From contig JAMKCF010000011.1 in assembly GCA_023634235.1 (NCBI GenBank), forward strand, positions 4,358,001 through 4,422,000: a stretch of 64,000 nucleotides of DNA, given 5' to 3'. Positions 49,238 through 62,092 of the stretch are shown in pieces (the stretch's first letter is position 1; each line of letters begins with the position of its first letter). Made by a program: the position numbers and the translations under genes. Source of the DNA: Pisaster brevispinus. Lineage: Eukaryota > Echinodermata > Asteroidea > Forcipulatida > Asteriidae. Below the pieces are notes generated by a model. The model was not told the DNA's origin, did no database searches, and worked only from the letters and a program-made list of their open reading frames with translations.

Positions 49238-52200
49238 GTACAAACTAAACTACAACTTTTACTTTTAGTTTTATTGTTTTAGTTTTAAATTTTACAAGCC
49301 AACTTTTTATCTGTCTGTTTTCCTGTCATTACGTAATAGCCGGTTTGATTTGCATTGGCCTTCTGATATTATTATTTTAATATTATAATTGTTGTTTTTC
49401 CGCCCAAATTTGAGGATTTAACCAAATATCCCTAGTTTTTAAACCGATCCCCTATGAAAACTATTTTTTTTACATTTTCAAGATTCACGGAATCGATAGA
49501 ACACATCCTCAGGTATGAACTGGAGAAAAAAAATTGAAAAAAACTTTTTAAAAACGTCAAAAAGCTGGTGGCTGAATGCGGAAATTTTTCCTTCAGGCAT
49601 TTCAGGTTGGTTCAGTGGTTTCTTTTCTCTGTCTTTCACCTTAGAGCAAGGAACAGATTCCTTGACTTTCACTAAGCAGACCCCAGTTTGATTTCCGGAC
49701 TGGAGCCTTGCATTTGGGTTTTCAGTCCCTACCTGACTAGACTACTAGTAGTATGAATTCTCCTTAAATTTAATTTGTGGTTTTCCTCCCACATCTAAAA
49801 CTGAAATTTCTTTATGTGTCTTGGTGCGATGTTTCCATCAGAATGTTTTGCCGACTAAATACTTCAGATCCAGCACTAGCACAGCAGTAAATAATAGCCT
49901 AGTTGTTGTAGCGAGATAATCGTTGTGAATGCCCAGCTGTGGTACATGGTTTAATGGAAACTTCAGTTTCGAGCAGATGGGATGACAGTAAAGTTTTTAT
50001 CAAGGCAAACATTTGTTCAGACAGACCATGCAGTGTCTGTAGGGAGTTAAAGGCAGATTAAAGTCTTGACACAAATTGTTGCCAAGATGGCGTGAAATCT
50101 TGCATAAATTAAAATAGATAATATTAATGAACCATATAAAGGGAAACTGTCTGGGTTAATTTTAACTCAATTTTGGAGTAAACAAGGAAAAATTTGCTAG
50201 AATTGGATATTAAACCTAAAACTTCCAGATGTGCTGGCACGTTAATATATCCAGAGATCCTTTCTGCAAAATGAATTGCCCTCTCAAGGATGGAGTTGGA
50301 GGCCCATATATGTTTGCATGTCTTATATTTCGAGGAAACGAAAGCGTATCTTGAGATAACGAAAGCGTTATCTGGGGAACGAAAGTGGATTTCTGGGGAA
50401 CAAAACAATCATTTTCTCGGGGGAATGAAATCATATTTCCTGGGAACAAAATAATATTTTGAGGGAAAGAAAAAACATTTTGAGGGAACAAAATTACTTC
50501 AGGGGAATGATTAATTTTGTCCGATCAAACTAATCCATATTCCCTTGAAATTATAGGCCTATATTTTGAAGGAACAAAATAACACTTCGCTTTTGAGGGA
50601 ATGAAATACAATTCGGGGGGAACAAAATATTATGAGGGAACAAAATGTTATTTTGAGGGAACAAGTATATATTTTTTTTAATTTTATCTTTAAACGAATT
50701 TCACCAGTCCCTTTAGGGCCTCTCCATAAAAAAAGTCAAACCTGTTTGTCAGGAACGATGTCAGGGGACAGGGGGATGGAGGGTTACGATCACATTGCAA
50801 CCTTGTGGCTGCAACTAGTCATGGAGTAATTCTACCTCCATGGTAGTCTAGTGGCAAATAGTTTTTGTAGCACGTTTTTCAGTCGCCTTTGGATTTATTA
50901 TGCTTTTTGAAACTTTTCTTGTTGTGCTACCATATTCTGGGTATGTTTGTTTGGTTTTGTTTTGTTTTTTTGGTTTTTTTGGGGGGTCGATCTTTGGATG
51001 TAAACGGAACGTAGGTTGAACTAACAGTAACACGTGTATTATGTCCGTTGTGTATGCATGCCTTGGGGAGTTTTTAGGCACGTAGTCTGGATCCTCATGC
51101 CTCGCCATAGTAATAACATTTACATAAACAGAGCACCAGTCTACTTTCAACATGTAGATCTCGATGTACTAAAAATCAAGCCAAGCTCCGAAATCACCTT
51201 GCCTACTCATCATAGAACGAAAATCCCCAAATCACATTCTGTTGTAGACTGGCTGGCTGATTTTTTACCTGTTGGATCGTACATTTAAAGAGTCACATTT
51301 AAGGCAGTATTGATTGAAAATGGTGAAGCTTGGCGGTGTATTTGCGTTAGCTACGTACATTCATATTATAGGCAAGTCCAAACTAACTAGCCACCCATGA
51401 CGTCACGAGTCCTTCGTCACGTAGTTTGTTTGACCTTGCAATTTTCAGATTTTGGGCTGGGAGTGTTTCAAGGAAAAGACATTTTTTACCCAGTTTTAGT
51501 TTGAGGTAAGGGACTCATAATACTTATTTCTGCTTCTTGGGGACTCCATCTATTGGAAAAAATATAAGAACTAAATATTTCAGAGCAGCCTAGAACCGCT
51601 CTTTAAAGCAATGTATTGTAAGTAAGTGGGACCAACACGGTCCCCAAATTGTTCAAATACGCGCGAGACTTGCCTGGTCTAAAGCTGCATATAATTAACA
51701 CCAACAGTGGCCACGGAGCCTTCTCGAATATTACACAGCTCAACACAGTCTCCAAAAAATAACATATAAATTCCAATAATCCTGAAGCTGAAGTTGCCCC
51801 GTGTGATCTCTACTGACTGAGTTCCAATCTCCCCTGCAAATCCTCTGTACCTACCAACGTCCTTAGGGAAATTATCTGTCATTGTTAAAATTTCATAAAT
51901 TATAAGGGTCGTGTCAACTCGGTTAAAGGCTAAGTCCCTTAAGAATGGTCTGGATCTATCTACAGACCTGAGAGTGAGAGCATGCAGTAGCACAGCCAGA
52001 TTTGGGAATTGCCTCCGATCAAATGTAGGCTCTACGCTCTAGGTTAACTAACAGTTAACCTTGGCTCTTTTTCTTGAACACTATAAATGCAGTGTTTTTA
52101 TTGTGCGTTTATTGAGACTGAGAGCAAATAATATCAGATATTAATACTTTACTTCAGTTAAATACAACTGTCCAATGAGGGATTAGTAACGATGATGTGA

Positions 52201-55200
52201 AGCTAAATCCAGAAATTCCTGGAAGTGTTTTCAAAGATTTAATCCTGAGCTACATTATCAGTATGTGGTTTTCTACTCTATAAGTGGCTGCTTTGAATGA
52301 TTGTTATGTAAAATGTTACTGAATGGTGAATCAGAGCATTGGTCCAAAGAGCAAGGACTACAGTATATGGACAGTCCTTGCTGTATGATCATTGAGGTGT
52401 ATGTAGATCTTCAATTCGCTTTCAGCCATTATTCAGTAACCTTAGCATAGAGCAATGATCTAAAATCCATGCATGACAGTACTCAGTTCGTGTAAATACA
52501 AAATCATTGACCCATATGTGCAGCATACAAGATGTACTAATTTTTGTACATTTCCCAAATCTAAAAACAACCACAAAATTATAATTGCAAGGTGGGCGAG
52601 CAGGATAAAAATGGAGACTTTTGTTGCAAAATTACATGTAGCCACTAATTTGAGCAGTGTTACTGTAAGGTTTGATATAATTCCAACTGCCCACAAGTAG
52701 CCCCTATCAATTACCATAGCAAAGAAGAAACACCTGTATCACAGGTGTTTGCTTACACAAGCCACAGGCCTCAGAGATGACATATGATGCACCCCCTCTG
52801 TGAGAATAACATCCTTGTGATGCCCCTGGAGTATCCAGCAGGCAAAGTCAAGGTCTGGGTCTTCTCATTCCTGAGGGGTGCTCTTAGGAGAAAGATTCAA
52901 ATTTTTGTGGTTAAGAGTTTTACAGAAAATCAGAGAAACCCAAAGCGTGGTTTAAAAATCTTTTAAAAACAGACCAAACCTTGATGAGAGAGACATGCCA
53001 GTTTTATTAACATTGACTGCATTATGGATAGGAAAAATCATTTTAATTATCTTTTAAAAAAATATAAAAAAAGGTCAAGAGTAAGGCTCAAGTCAGGTTT
53101 CAAGTGCTGAAGGGCAAGTGTCAGATATTAAAAAACAAAAATGCAGAGTAAATGTAATATTTTATTTTTCTAAGCTCTGACTTCTAAGAGCTAAATTAGC
53201 TCACCCAACCCAAACCTCAAGTTAGATCCCATGTCAAGAAGAACCCGCCCTAAGTTAACGTCACTGACTTGAGTGTCAACAGTGAACACTAGCTGAACCT
53301 AAAGACCTGTCACAGATAGAGGGCATTTCTTTGTTCAGTTATTTGAGTAGACAAAATTAAAGCAACAAAAACTTATTACTGAAAAGAAACATAAATAGAC
53401 AAAGTAAATGCACACGACTAGTACATTACTAGTGTAACTTAAAATGTGTTTTTATAAATGTAACCAATAATATGCTTGACAGTCCTAAGTGTTTTCCTAT
53501 GATTAGTGGCTCCACAAATGTATAATTTGTAATGCAATACAATGTGGGTCATGTTGTTTTCATTTAGATTTAGAGGGGGTCTGATTTATGAATGGCCACA
53601 ACCTGGAGTTGAAAAACACACTAGTACTCTATTTATAAACTCCATGGTATCAAGTTCACTTCTAGTTTCCCCTGTGTCTTTATGAAAGGAAAATCCACCT
53701 TGTACCATGGAGGAAAGAAATCTAGACCCCCATGCCTGTACAAAGGTAAACTGCTTCATTTGGGTTCATATGAGTACATGTAGTTTACATTTGTCTACAA
53801 GCAAGAGTCATGGAAATTACTGGGTTACATTTTGGACGAGAAAATTATGTTATTTTAAAAAAAAATTTGGAAGAGATATTCATACTGTTTGAAGTGTTTT
53901 AGAAGCTGATGATTGGTTCTTTTCATCAGTCAGTGAATGAAGATACTTAGTGTTTAGAGTTTGTTATCACAGCTTTATAAACAGACCAATTGATTGATGT
54001 ACAGGTGTTTCCTACTTCCACCTGTTCACTGACCTCATGGGTTCAGGTCACCAGTAATGGTATCGGGAAGGCACAAGTTATAACAGAGGAGGCTCCCTCT
54101 CTCTAATGGTTATAACATCTCCAATTCAAAAATACTATTTAAGTAACTTTTTTAAAACCAAAACTTTGGCATTTGTAGTTTGTAATTATTAAATAAGACT
54201 TAAGGAAGTGTTAAATCTGAGTGTGAATCAAAGGTAAGATCATTAAAAGTATGTTTTTAAAAACGCTAATTTTCAATTAACGTTATAAGTTTCCTATTAC
54301 TACCTGCTCTGTTACCAGTTAATTCCTCTTTGTGTATCTGTTGGAATGGATTGTTTTCAAATAAATGTTGGCATACAATTTAATCAGACTCTAGCAGTTT
54401 AGTCGTAAAGAACATAAAGATGTTCGACTGAATGGAGAAAGGGTACGAACAAATCCATATTTGTGTGAGTAAGCCTTTTTGATTGCGAGGGAAAAAAGCA
54501 AAATGGGCTGATATTTTGTTGTCAGGTATACAGAAAATAGTATGCCAAAATGGAGTAAAAGATGTTCCTGTTGACCTTACAGTGTTTGTGTGTGTGTGTG
54601 TTTTCTCACAATACAACTAAATCTACACAACGTAATGTCTTCTAAGTCCCTAAGAGTCTCGGGGTTACATGTTCAGCGAGTCTAAAGGATTGAAAAATCA
54701 ATACTGTTTGTCCGCTCCAACGGTCAGTGTGTTTTCAGGGTTGTGAATGTGAAGATAGAGTATATGCATAAAAAGTGATCACTTGACTTGTACTCGGTCT
54801 TTCACCGATTGCAAACACCTTGCTGTTTGAAATACATGTAGCATGACTTTTTTTATTCACATAAATACTCATGAAATCAATTTTAAAAAACTCCCAAATT
54901 ACATGAAATTGGTTCAGAATTTCTATCTAAGAAGGAAAGTGGCACAATGCACTTAAAATTAGCATGATTTGGGATACACAAACAGTTTTTGCATAAAAAA
55001 TGTGAACAGTTTACAAGTTTTAATCTGGACATAATGTACTAGCTGCTACACTACCATTCCCCATCAGTGATCAATCACTGCATAATTGCCCTAATGTGCA
55101 TTATAATCAGACTGGAGTGAAGATTTCCCATGACTTGAATAGTTGACAAATTGTTTCAATATTATGTGTGGAGTGCAGAAAAATTACATACAAAAACAAA

Positions 55201-58200
55201 CACAAAGTTCAGTTTTTTATTCATATGTATGAATAGTGTTTGAAGGCCTCTGTCCACCCCCCCCCCCTGGTCTGGCCCTGCATCAAGTGGTTACAGTTAT
55301 ATCCAGTCTTTTCTTATTCAAGGTCTTTTAATTCATATTCAAAGTATTCTTTGATGTGAAAAGTGGAATTGTTACCTTCGGTTTGTGATATATACAAACT
55401 CAGTAACAATGTATTCAGAGTTGAATCGTTTGAATTTAAGAAATCAGACACCATTAACACCATCAGACAATTGACTGTTACATAAATGTAGATCTATACA
55501 ATAAAACTAACCTTTTCATTTCTAAAGGTGGTCGCAATTTTGAGATATCGCTGAAAATCCGGAGCGAATATGTCCACACAGGGAGAATAATCCCTAATAG
55601 GAATACACAATCTGAGAACCGTTACTGACAGTAACGTTTCCCAGATTCAAATTTTGGGGGATTTTAAAAAGTGATAGACCTATCTTTTTCCATAACCGCA
55701 GTACTTGGAAGTGAAATGTTTCTCAAACTGCATTATACTATCCAAATCTGCTTAAAGTACTTCTTACCAAGTAAGTTTTTATTGCCATTAATTTTCAGAG
55801 TCATTACCAAACGTATACAGACCCTTTATTGTATCACATTTGTGTGTATTTATACTGTAGTACCATGTAGTACCATAGAGAAAGTACAGTATTTCTACCT
55901 TAGATCATGGAGGTAGAAATAGATGGAGTGATGCAATCACCCATCAAGGTGTTTGTGCAAATTTCTCATGACACAGCCTCTGACCAGTGGTTGGTGCCAA
56001 ATGGTGCGTATCTGATTGTTCCTGACAATATCAGGTAGACTTCTGGTCTCCAAACTAGACCACAACCAGGTCAACCAGACTCTTGGATGGAGTTGGAATG
56101 TTTGGGCTACAAAAAAAGGTGTCATCTTTGGTTTTGGGAAGAGTACATTAAAGGGAACGTAAACCTTTGGTTTTTGAAACCGTTCGTGTGTTTTAACCCT
56201 TCATAAGCGTAGATTTATATATACGATAAAACTAACCTGTTAAATTTTCGTTTCAAAAGATGGTAGCGTTTTTGAGATATCGCCGAAAATCCAGAGTTGG
56301 AAAAAGAAACTTAACTCAACAAAACTTGTGATTGAGTCTGACCATAGAGCGAGGACTGACAGTAGCAGGTTGACCACTGATAAGTAGACAGAACCTAAAT
56401 TATTAACCCACTCCACAAACCAACCCCAGACAGGTTATCTAATCCAAAGAGGCTTACAATAAGAGAAGATAATCCATGTTAATCTTTACTGATCTTTTAT
56501 GCCCTGTGGGTTAAATTGATTATAGATTTCATCAAACAAAGAAATATCTTTAACAAGTTGGTAATGGTGGTAATTGTTGAAAGTAATTTGTCTACTTGTT
56601 GTCAGCCCGTGTCCATTGTTCTGGTGTTTTAAGAGGTCCTTTTTGTTCCATCAGTTTGTATCATAATTGATCCTAAGGATTGATTAGTAGGTTGTCTTAT
56701 TTCAGTATTGACTGAGTGACGAGTGTATAGATTGACTGTTTAGTCTTCCAAGTCCTTGCTCAGGAGAAGATGCCACCATTTACTTTGGGAGGAGTTTAAG
56801 GAAGGCTTGTATAGCAATAGCATTCTCTATAAGCACATAAGAAGGACATAAGAAGTACAATTGTACTTTATGGTCTGGTTCCAAATGTCGTAGCTCTAAT
56901 GATGCTAACTTAATTTTAAAACAGCTTTATAAACAAAGAAAAAGTGAGTTATGTATTAACTTCTATTTTGTAATTATAATGAGCTCACCGTTGCTTGTAT
57001 GATCCTAATCCTAGACACTGAAATGTACCCTAAGTTTCTAAAAATCATGATCAAAGTTCAAAATAATACTTGTCAGGAGGTCAAGAACTAGTTCTTCACC
57101 GAGCTGAGAAATTGTCAAATGCCTTGTAGAATTGTCAATGAGCTTCAAAAAGACCAAAGACCACCCTCTTGGGGAAACTTGCTATTGAAGTTTGCCGAGT
57201 TTTGATTACATACTGGGATGATTTTTCATATATTGAAACAAACAAAGTCTCATAAGAACACCTGACAAACCTGTACCTGGAGTGATTTTTAGTGTTTGTG
57301 TCAATTAGATTGTACCTCCCTTGCCCTGGAAACTGTAGCAAATTTGATTCCACCTCCATGTCCTATCCAATTTAGCAAGTTCCCTGCTGATATCACAAGC
57401 TGGTTGGATTTGGAGATTTTGACTGTGAGGCTGCTAGCTACTGGAAGCCCCAACATGAGTTAAATGTTCTATCAACAGTTAGGACATGGAACTAACGAGC
57501 CTCAGTTCACTTCAGTTAGGGCTGTCTAAACTGTATTAAAACATTATAACGAGAAAATAAAAGAAGAAGAAAAGAGCCTATGGTATAAATGCAAAAAATA
57601 GTAAATGACCTGACATTTCAACCCTAGCAGATTCTTTCTTGAAGGCCGTCTAGAAAAGACTCTGCTAGGGTCTAAATGTCGGGCCGTTAACTATTTCTTG
57701 CAAAGTTTTAAAAAAACTGTTGTTGGGACTGTCCAATATGGTTGGTACAACAGTGTATCAATCAATGGATTTGGGTTATGGGTTAAACAAGTATATATGT
57801 TTCTATCAATTGTGCTTTACAATAGTTTGACCTGGGCAAGTTACATTAACTTGTTCTGGAATTCTTCTTTCATTCTTCCATCAAATTGTCAATTTCACTG
57901 CAATAAACTTGTGGTCACCAACTTTTATTGATATTTTTAAGAGTCAGGATACTTGCATTATTCATGTTAACTATTACATCTAGGTTACTAATTTCATCAG
58001 ATTTTATAATCATCTCTTGAATATGTGAGATTGATTGAAACAAAATAATCCAGACTGATATTTTCAGATAAATCATTTCTCGGGATGATTTTTCAAACAC
58101 CAAAACTGTTTATCTACCTAAAAAGCTTCCAGAATAAAAATTCATTGTATTTTTTTCTAACCAGAATTCATGTGTGAATAAGAGGCTTGTTTCAGTTACT

Positions 58201-61200
58201 TCCATTTATAGACAGAATTCCCAGCCTTGAGACATCTCTGTTTGACATTCAGTATAAGAGGTCAATCAGAAAAAAACATGTTTGTGCTGTTTGTGAAAAC
58301 TACAAGCTTTGCATTATTTTTAGAATCAATGGCCACTAAGTATTTACGTCAATATTACCTGGTCATTTACCCCTACATCGTTGTAATTGTATCCTCTTTT
58401 GTGCTACTGCCATGACATTTGGAAAGCTCCCTGTGGGCAAACGCGACTGTTCAAAGGAAATAAGAATGCTTAATGTATTCGTCTACAGGTGCATACCATG
58501 ACCTACAAAAACCTAGTGAGATGTTCGAATCTGAATAATTCTTCAATAAGAATTCTGTCTGGAAAGTGCGAAATTAATTATGTATACATTGTTGTATAAT
58601 ACACATTATGGATGGAACTTCATGTACTAATTAAAATGAAATGAAATCATTGTGAAAACATTCTTGTTTAAACTGAAGACATTGTAATTTTTCTTGTTGT
58701 AGGTTTTATTGCTTGTAATTTGCTAGTTCTCTTGAGTTGCCCTCTTTTGGAACTTAACCTACGTTTCCCTATGGGCCTAATGTGTTGCTAATCTGTTTGC
58801 AAGATATTCATATTGTCTTGTCTTGTTATTGTCTCTACAGAAACATACCAAAGGCTGTGTGCTTTTGGACAAAGTCTATGAGAAGTTGAATCTACTTGAG
58901 GCAGATTACTTTGGACTTCGCTACCTGGATTCACAAAATCAAACAGTTAGTATCAAAATCACAATTAGTTTCTGCTTCAGTTGATCTTTTGAAAACAAAT
59001 TTATTATGCAATTTCTTTTTGTTTAGAAAAATAAGTGTATAAAGTGATACTTGTAACTTTGATTTCATAATCGATGTCGGCAAGCATCCAATTGTTTAGA
59101 ATACGGTACAACACTGCAATATAACTTATACTGTCTAAAGGATAAATAGTTTATTGTGGGTTTTTTTTTTGTACTGTCTTCAGTTTTGATTTTGTTAACA
59201 TTTTTGCGGCGTATATTGTGTTTTAATTTGAGTCAAATCCACTGTACATGCTGTATGATAAATCGTTCTAACTGTGACGCAGATAATTTATAAATCCAAC
59301 TATTGCAGCAGGAACCTTGTGGCTCATGCTGGATGATCTAACCGCCCATGGTTATTCAAAAAATGAATCACTCACTGATTTAAGAGTTAAAGTTGGATCT
59401 CAACATGTTAAAGCCTACGTGCAGTTTTGCATTCACAATGACGTGGCCGCACAAAAACATCAATTCAACATCTACAACACACAGTTCCTCCCCACAAATT
59501 AAATTCTCAATATGAATGCTTTCAGATTAATTCAATTTCAAGGCAGTTAATGGAAATTTAAAAAAAGGAACACTGAGTCAATACAGAGCTTTCTGGAGTG
59601 TGTCGGCCACTGGCTAAATACAAGATCTATTTTGGAGATACGTGTTCGGATAAAACGAAATGCATCAACCTTGATTCATTTGATAGGTTGACCTTGCACT
59701 TGGCAAGGCTGACTAGAAATCACAACCAACCCAGCAGGATTCTTTATCAAATTGACTTGATGTTTACCTTCCGAGCTGATTTATTTCAGAACTGTTTATT
59801 TTCAAGAATTTTTTAAGGCATTTGTGTGTTTTTACTTGGAATAAACATGTAGCCTACAGCGTAAATGCAGTATTTTTTTTTACAATTTAGGCCTAATACT
59901 AACAGTCTTTTCAATGGTAGACTCAAGTATTTTGAAACATCTCAGTCATGAAATGACAGAAATGTACAATTCTCATTGCAGTCAGTAATTTTTTGTTGCT
60001 CATTCTTTTTATGAACAGTTAACTTTGCATATAACATAAACTTAAAGAATTTATTTTTGTTGTGTTTTCTTTTTATTTTAAGACTTAAATTCCAAGTCTG
60101 CTCACGGATGGTTTTCATTTCAATGCTGTTTGTAATGTATATATCAGTAAATGCATTTCAAAATCTTTGCAGTTTTCCCTTATGTTTTTAAATTAATAAT
60201 GCACGTCTGCACGAACAAGCAAATGTACAAGCAGGTGTGATGTGTGACTGGATTGTAACTAAAAAGGGTGTCCAATACGTAGGCCTATCCCAAATCTGTG
60301 GGTCTAGGCACAGACTCTCTACACCCTATAGTCAACACATGTTTATCCAAAGTTTCTGTACACTTGAGACATGTGTTTTTGTTAGTTTGACTTCTTGACA
60401 TTTGGGTGCTAGTGTTAACACAATATGGCACTGGTTTTCTGGAATGACGGAGTAATGTTCAAAACTAAGCAGTAAGATAGTAACAGGAAAGTAACAATGA
60501 GTAACTGACATTCATTTAGAGGAATTACAACGCAAAACAATTACGTTATTGTTATTTCTGGTTTATTGAAACAATGCATTTGTAACCTGTGGCTAAATTG
60601 CTTCAGTGTTTACAAGTTTAAAACAATGGAATTACGAAGGACAAACAGTTACAGACTTACACATCTAACTAAAACACAACAAGGTAACAATTACATAGCA
60701 TACATTTGAAACAACAAAATTATGTTTGGTTCAAAAATACTGACAAAGCAAGTATATTACATGATGATTTACAAAATGGACATTGAACAAATTATTGGGT
60801 CCTGTTATTCAATACATTTTCCTGAGTAAGAATTTGATAGAATTTACAAAACTTTTTTGGGGGTTAACTATCACACATTGTACAGCCATGGTTTTGACGT
60901 TTCTACCTCCTGGGTTTTACATTGGCTAGTGGGTGTGAAGGTGTGTGGAAATAAAATAAAACCATTGAAAACTGGCCTTCCCTGTAGGAGTGTACGTACA
61001 TGTAGTTGTTTAACACCGTCTGCTGCTGACGTGAATTGAATGTCAACAAGTACTGTATTTTGCAGCATTCCTGGAGTTTCTATCATAAAAAAGTGTTTTG
61101 TCCCCAAGAATGACAAAATAAACAATCACGGTCATATCTTATTGTGTCTCTACATTCCTTGACAGGATTAGCATAACTCTCCCGGCAAATTATAAGTTAG

Positions 61201-62092
61201 ATTTCACAAAGTCTTGTAGCGTGCCCTTCAATGGGAATTTGGCTGTGACTTTTTTTTATCAAGACATAGTTTAGTCTGAAATAGAGCAAGGTGTCTGAGC
61301 TGGCGATTCATGCCCTATGTGTATGGGCCTGGGGGAATATGGTCAATGATAGGGATAGGCCCAGTGAGACATGTAATACCTTATCATTCCTGTTAGAATT
61401 TGGATGAATAGAAATGATTCCTAAGTCTTGAGCAAGATTTCTCAATCCTTATTTTTTTAAAATGATTTGTCACTAATTGAAATCATTTTGTTCTTTTTTT
61501 CCCCAGCATTGGTTAGACCCAAACAAAGCAATCAGTAAACAAATCAAAAGTAAGTATTATGTAAATTATAACTTGGTGATGGAAAACATAATTGTTTGAA
61601 TTTACAATTCATTTAGTTTATAGGCCCATTCCTCATTTTTGAAATACATACTAGAAAGGCTATACATTGTAGTGGAATGTGAATTAAATTCTTACAAATT
61701 AGGGACCAACTGTGGTTTTTTTTTAGGGAAGATGCGTGTATATATGTAATATATTAACCTTCTGTTGAAGAAGAAAAGCATGTTTTAAATTGTCAGACCT
61801 ATGAGAGGTAGTTATTAGGTGTGAGTCATAATTATTTGAAAAACAAAGTATTAAAATTTCATGGGGCAATAACAAAGAAAAGAAGCCTAAAGTCTCACTT
61901 TCTTACTTTCTTTAGATGGACCACCATATATGCTGTATTTCGGTGTCAAATTCTACATGGAGAATCCATGTAAACTGAAGGAGGAGGTGACACGGTACCA
62001 GTTCTTTCTACAGCTTAGGATGGATATGCTGCAAGGACGGTTACCATGTTCGTTTCATGCTGCAGCGGAGCTCTGTGCTTATGCTACTCAGT
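49154..62092 (+). CDS. EPB41L4A: EPB41L4A (band 4.1-like 4A) N-terminal part; continues past the window
   Basis: FERM-domain protein of the band 4.1 superfamily (NBL4), thought to link membrane proteins to the cortical actin skeleton and act in Wnt-responsive and epithelial contexts (established, modest knowledge). Four exons are visible: 49154-49237, 58841-58945, 61507-61549 and 61916-62092, joined in frame to 136 codons. They cover the FERM N-lobe (LDD...[15 protein letters not shown]...HWLDP) and the start of the central lobe ([20 protein letters not shown]). The combination [23 protein letters not shown] and DPCKLKEE-like [15 protein letters not shown] fits 4A better than FRMD3/5, 4B or L5. 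The ATG has A at -3 and G at +4, and an in-frame stop lies upstream at 48986-48988 with no ATG between. The remaining FERM lobes and the C-terminal half lie to the right. Confidence 0.95.
49690..49830 (+). repeat. SINE fragment, GGGTTTTCAGTCC family, copy 2
   Basis: TTTGGGTTTTCAGTCCCTAC and GGTTTTCCTCCCACATCTAA match 20320-20600. The tRNA-like head (TTTGATTTCCGG) is degraded. Confidence 0.7.
50310..50670. repeat. Degenerate ~24-nt tandem repeat (TTTTGAGGGAACAAAAT)
   Basis: About 14 imperfect units around TTTTGAGGGAACAAAATAAT. A part stays open on the minus strand as repeats of SFPQN-like octapeptides. Splice signals are absent. Confidence 0.75.
52727..52749. repeat. Perfect small hairpin AAACACCTGT-ATC-ACAGGTGTTT
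   Basis: A 10-bp stem with a 3-nt loop. Each arm contains a CAGGTG/CACCTG E-box. In EPB41L4A intron 1. Confidence 0.8.
55485..55660. repeat. Dispersed repeat, copy 1
   Basis: ATAAAACTAACC, GGTGGTCGCAATTTTGAGAT and ATCGCTGAAAATCCGGAG recur at 56205-56295. Ends with GTTACTGACAGTAACGTTTC. Confidence 0.75.
56150..56300. repeat. Dispersed repeat, copy 2
   Basis: Starts AAAGGGAACGTAAACCTTTG, with CGATAAAACTAACCTG and ATATCGCCGAAAATCCAGAG as in 55485-55660. Confidence 0.75.
57605..57700. repeat. Short foldback (GACATTT...ACCCTAGCAGA)
   Basis: GACATTTCAACCCTAGCAGA pairs with TCTGCTAGGGTCTAAATGTC; total about 95 bp with a loop around TTGAAGGCCGTC. Confidence 0.85.
58841..58945 (+). CDS. EPB41L4A: EPB41L4A exon 2 (FERM N-lobe)
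   Basis: Acceptor CTCTACAG, donor GTTAGT (non-consensus T at +3), 105 nt, phase 0 to 0. It encodes [20 protein letters not shown] and [15 protein letters not shown], matching vertebrate STKGSVVLDHVFHHVNLVE and IDYFGLRYCDRSHQT. Confidence 0.95.
58946..61506. other. EPB41L4A intron 2
   Basis: 2.6 kb without recognised exon, RNA gene or clear repeat. Confidence 0.6.
61507..61549 (+). CDS. EPB41L4A: EPB41L4A exon 3 (43 nt)
   Basis: Acceptor TTTCCCCAG, donor GTAAGT, phase 0 to 1. It encodes [14 protein letters not shown], the WLDP strand of the FERM N-lobe; the last A completes an Asn codon with the next exon. Confidence 0.93.
61916..62092 (+). CDS. EPB41L4A: EPB41L4A exon 4 (start of FERM central lobe)
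   Basis: Acceptor CTTTCTTTAG, donor GTAAGT, 177 nt, phase 1 to 1. It encodes [40 protein letters not shown] and [11 protein letters not shown], matching the vertebrate protein closely. The next expected residues (SELGDYDP) are not found before the window ends. Confidence 0.96.

Larger units (their letters stand above)
49238..58840. other. 9.6-kb first intron of EPB41L4A
   Basis: No further exon recognised on either strand. Holds a SINE fragment (49690-49830), a 24-nt degenerate repeat (50310-50670), a small hairpin (52727-52749), a C-run (about 55257-55267), a repeat pair (55485-55660 and 56150-56300) and a foldback (57605-57700). Confidence 0.6.
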
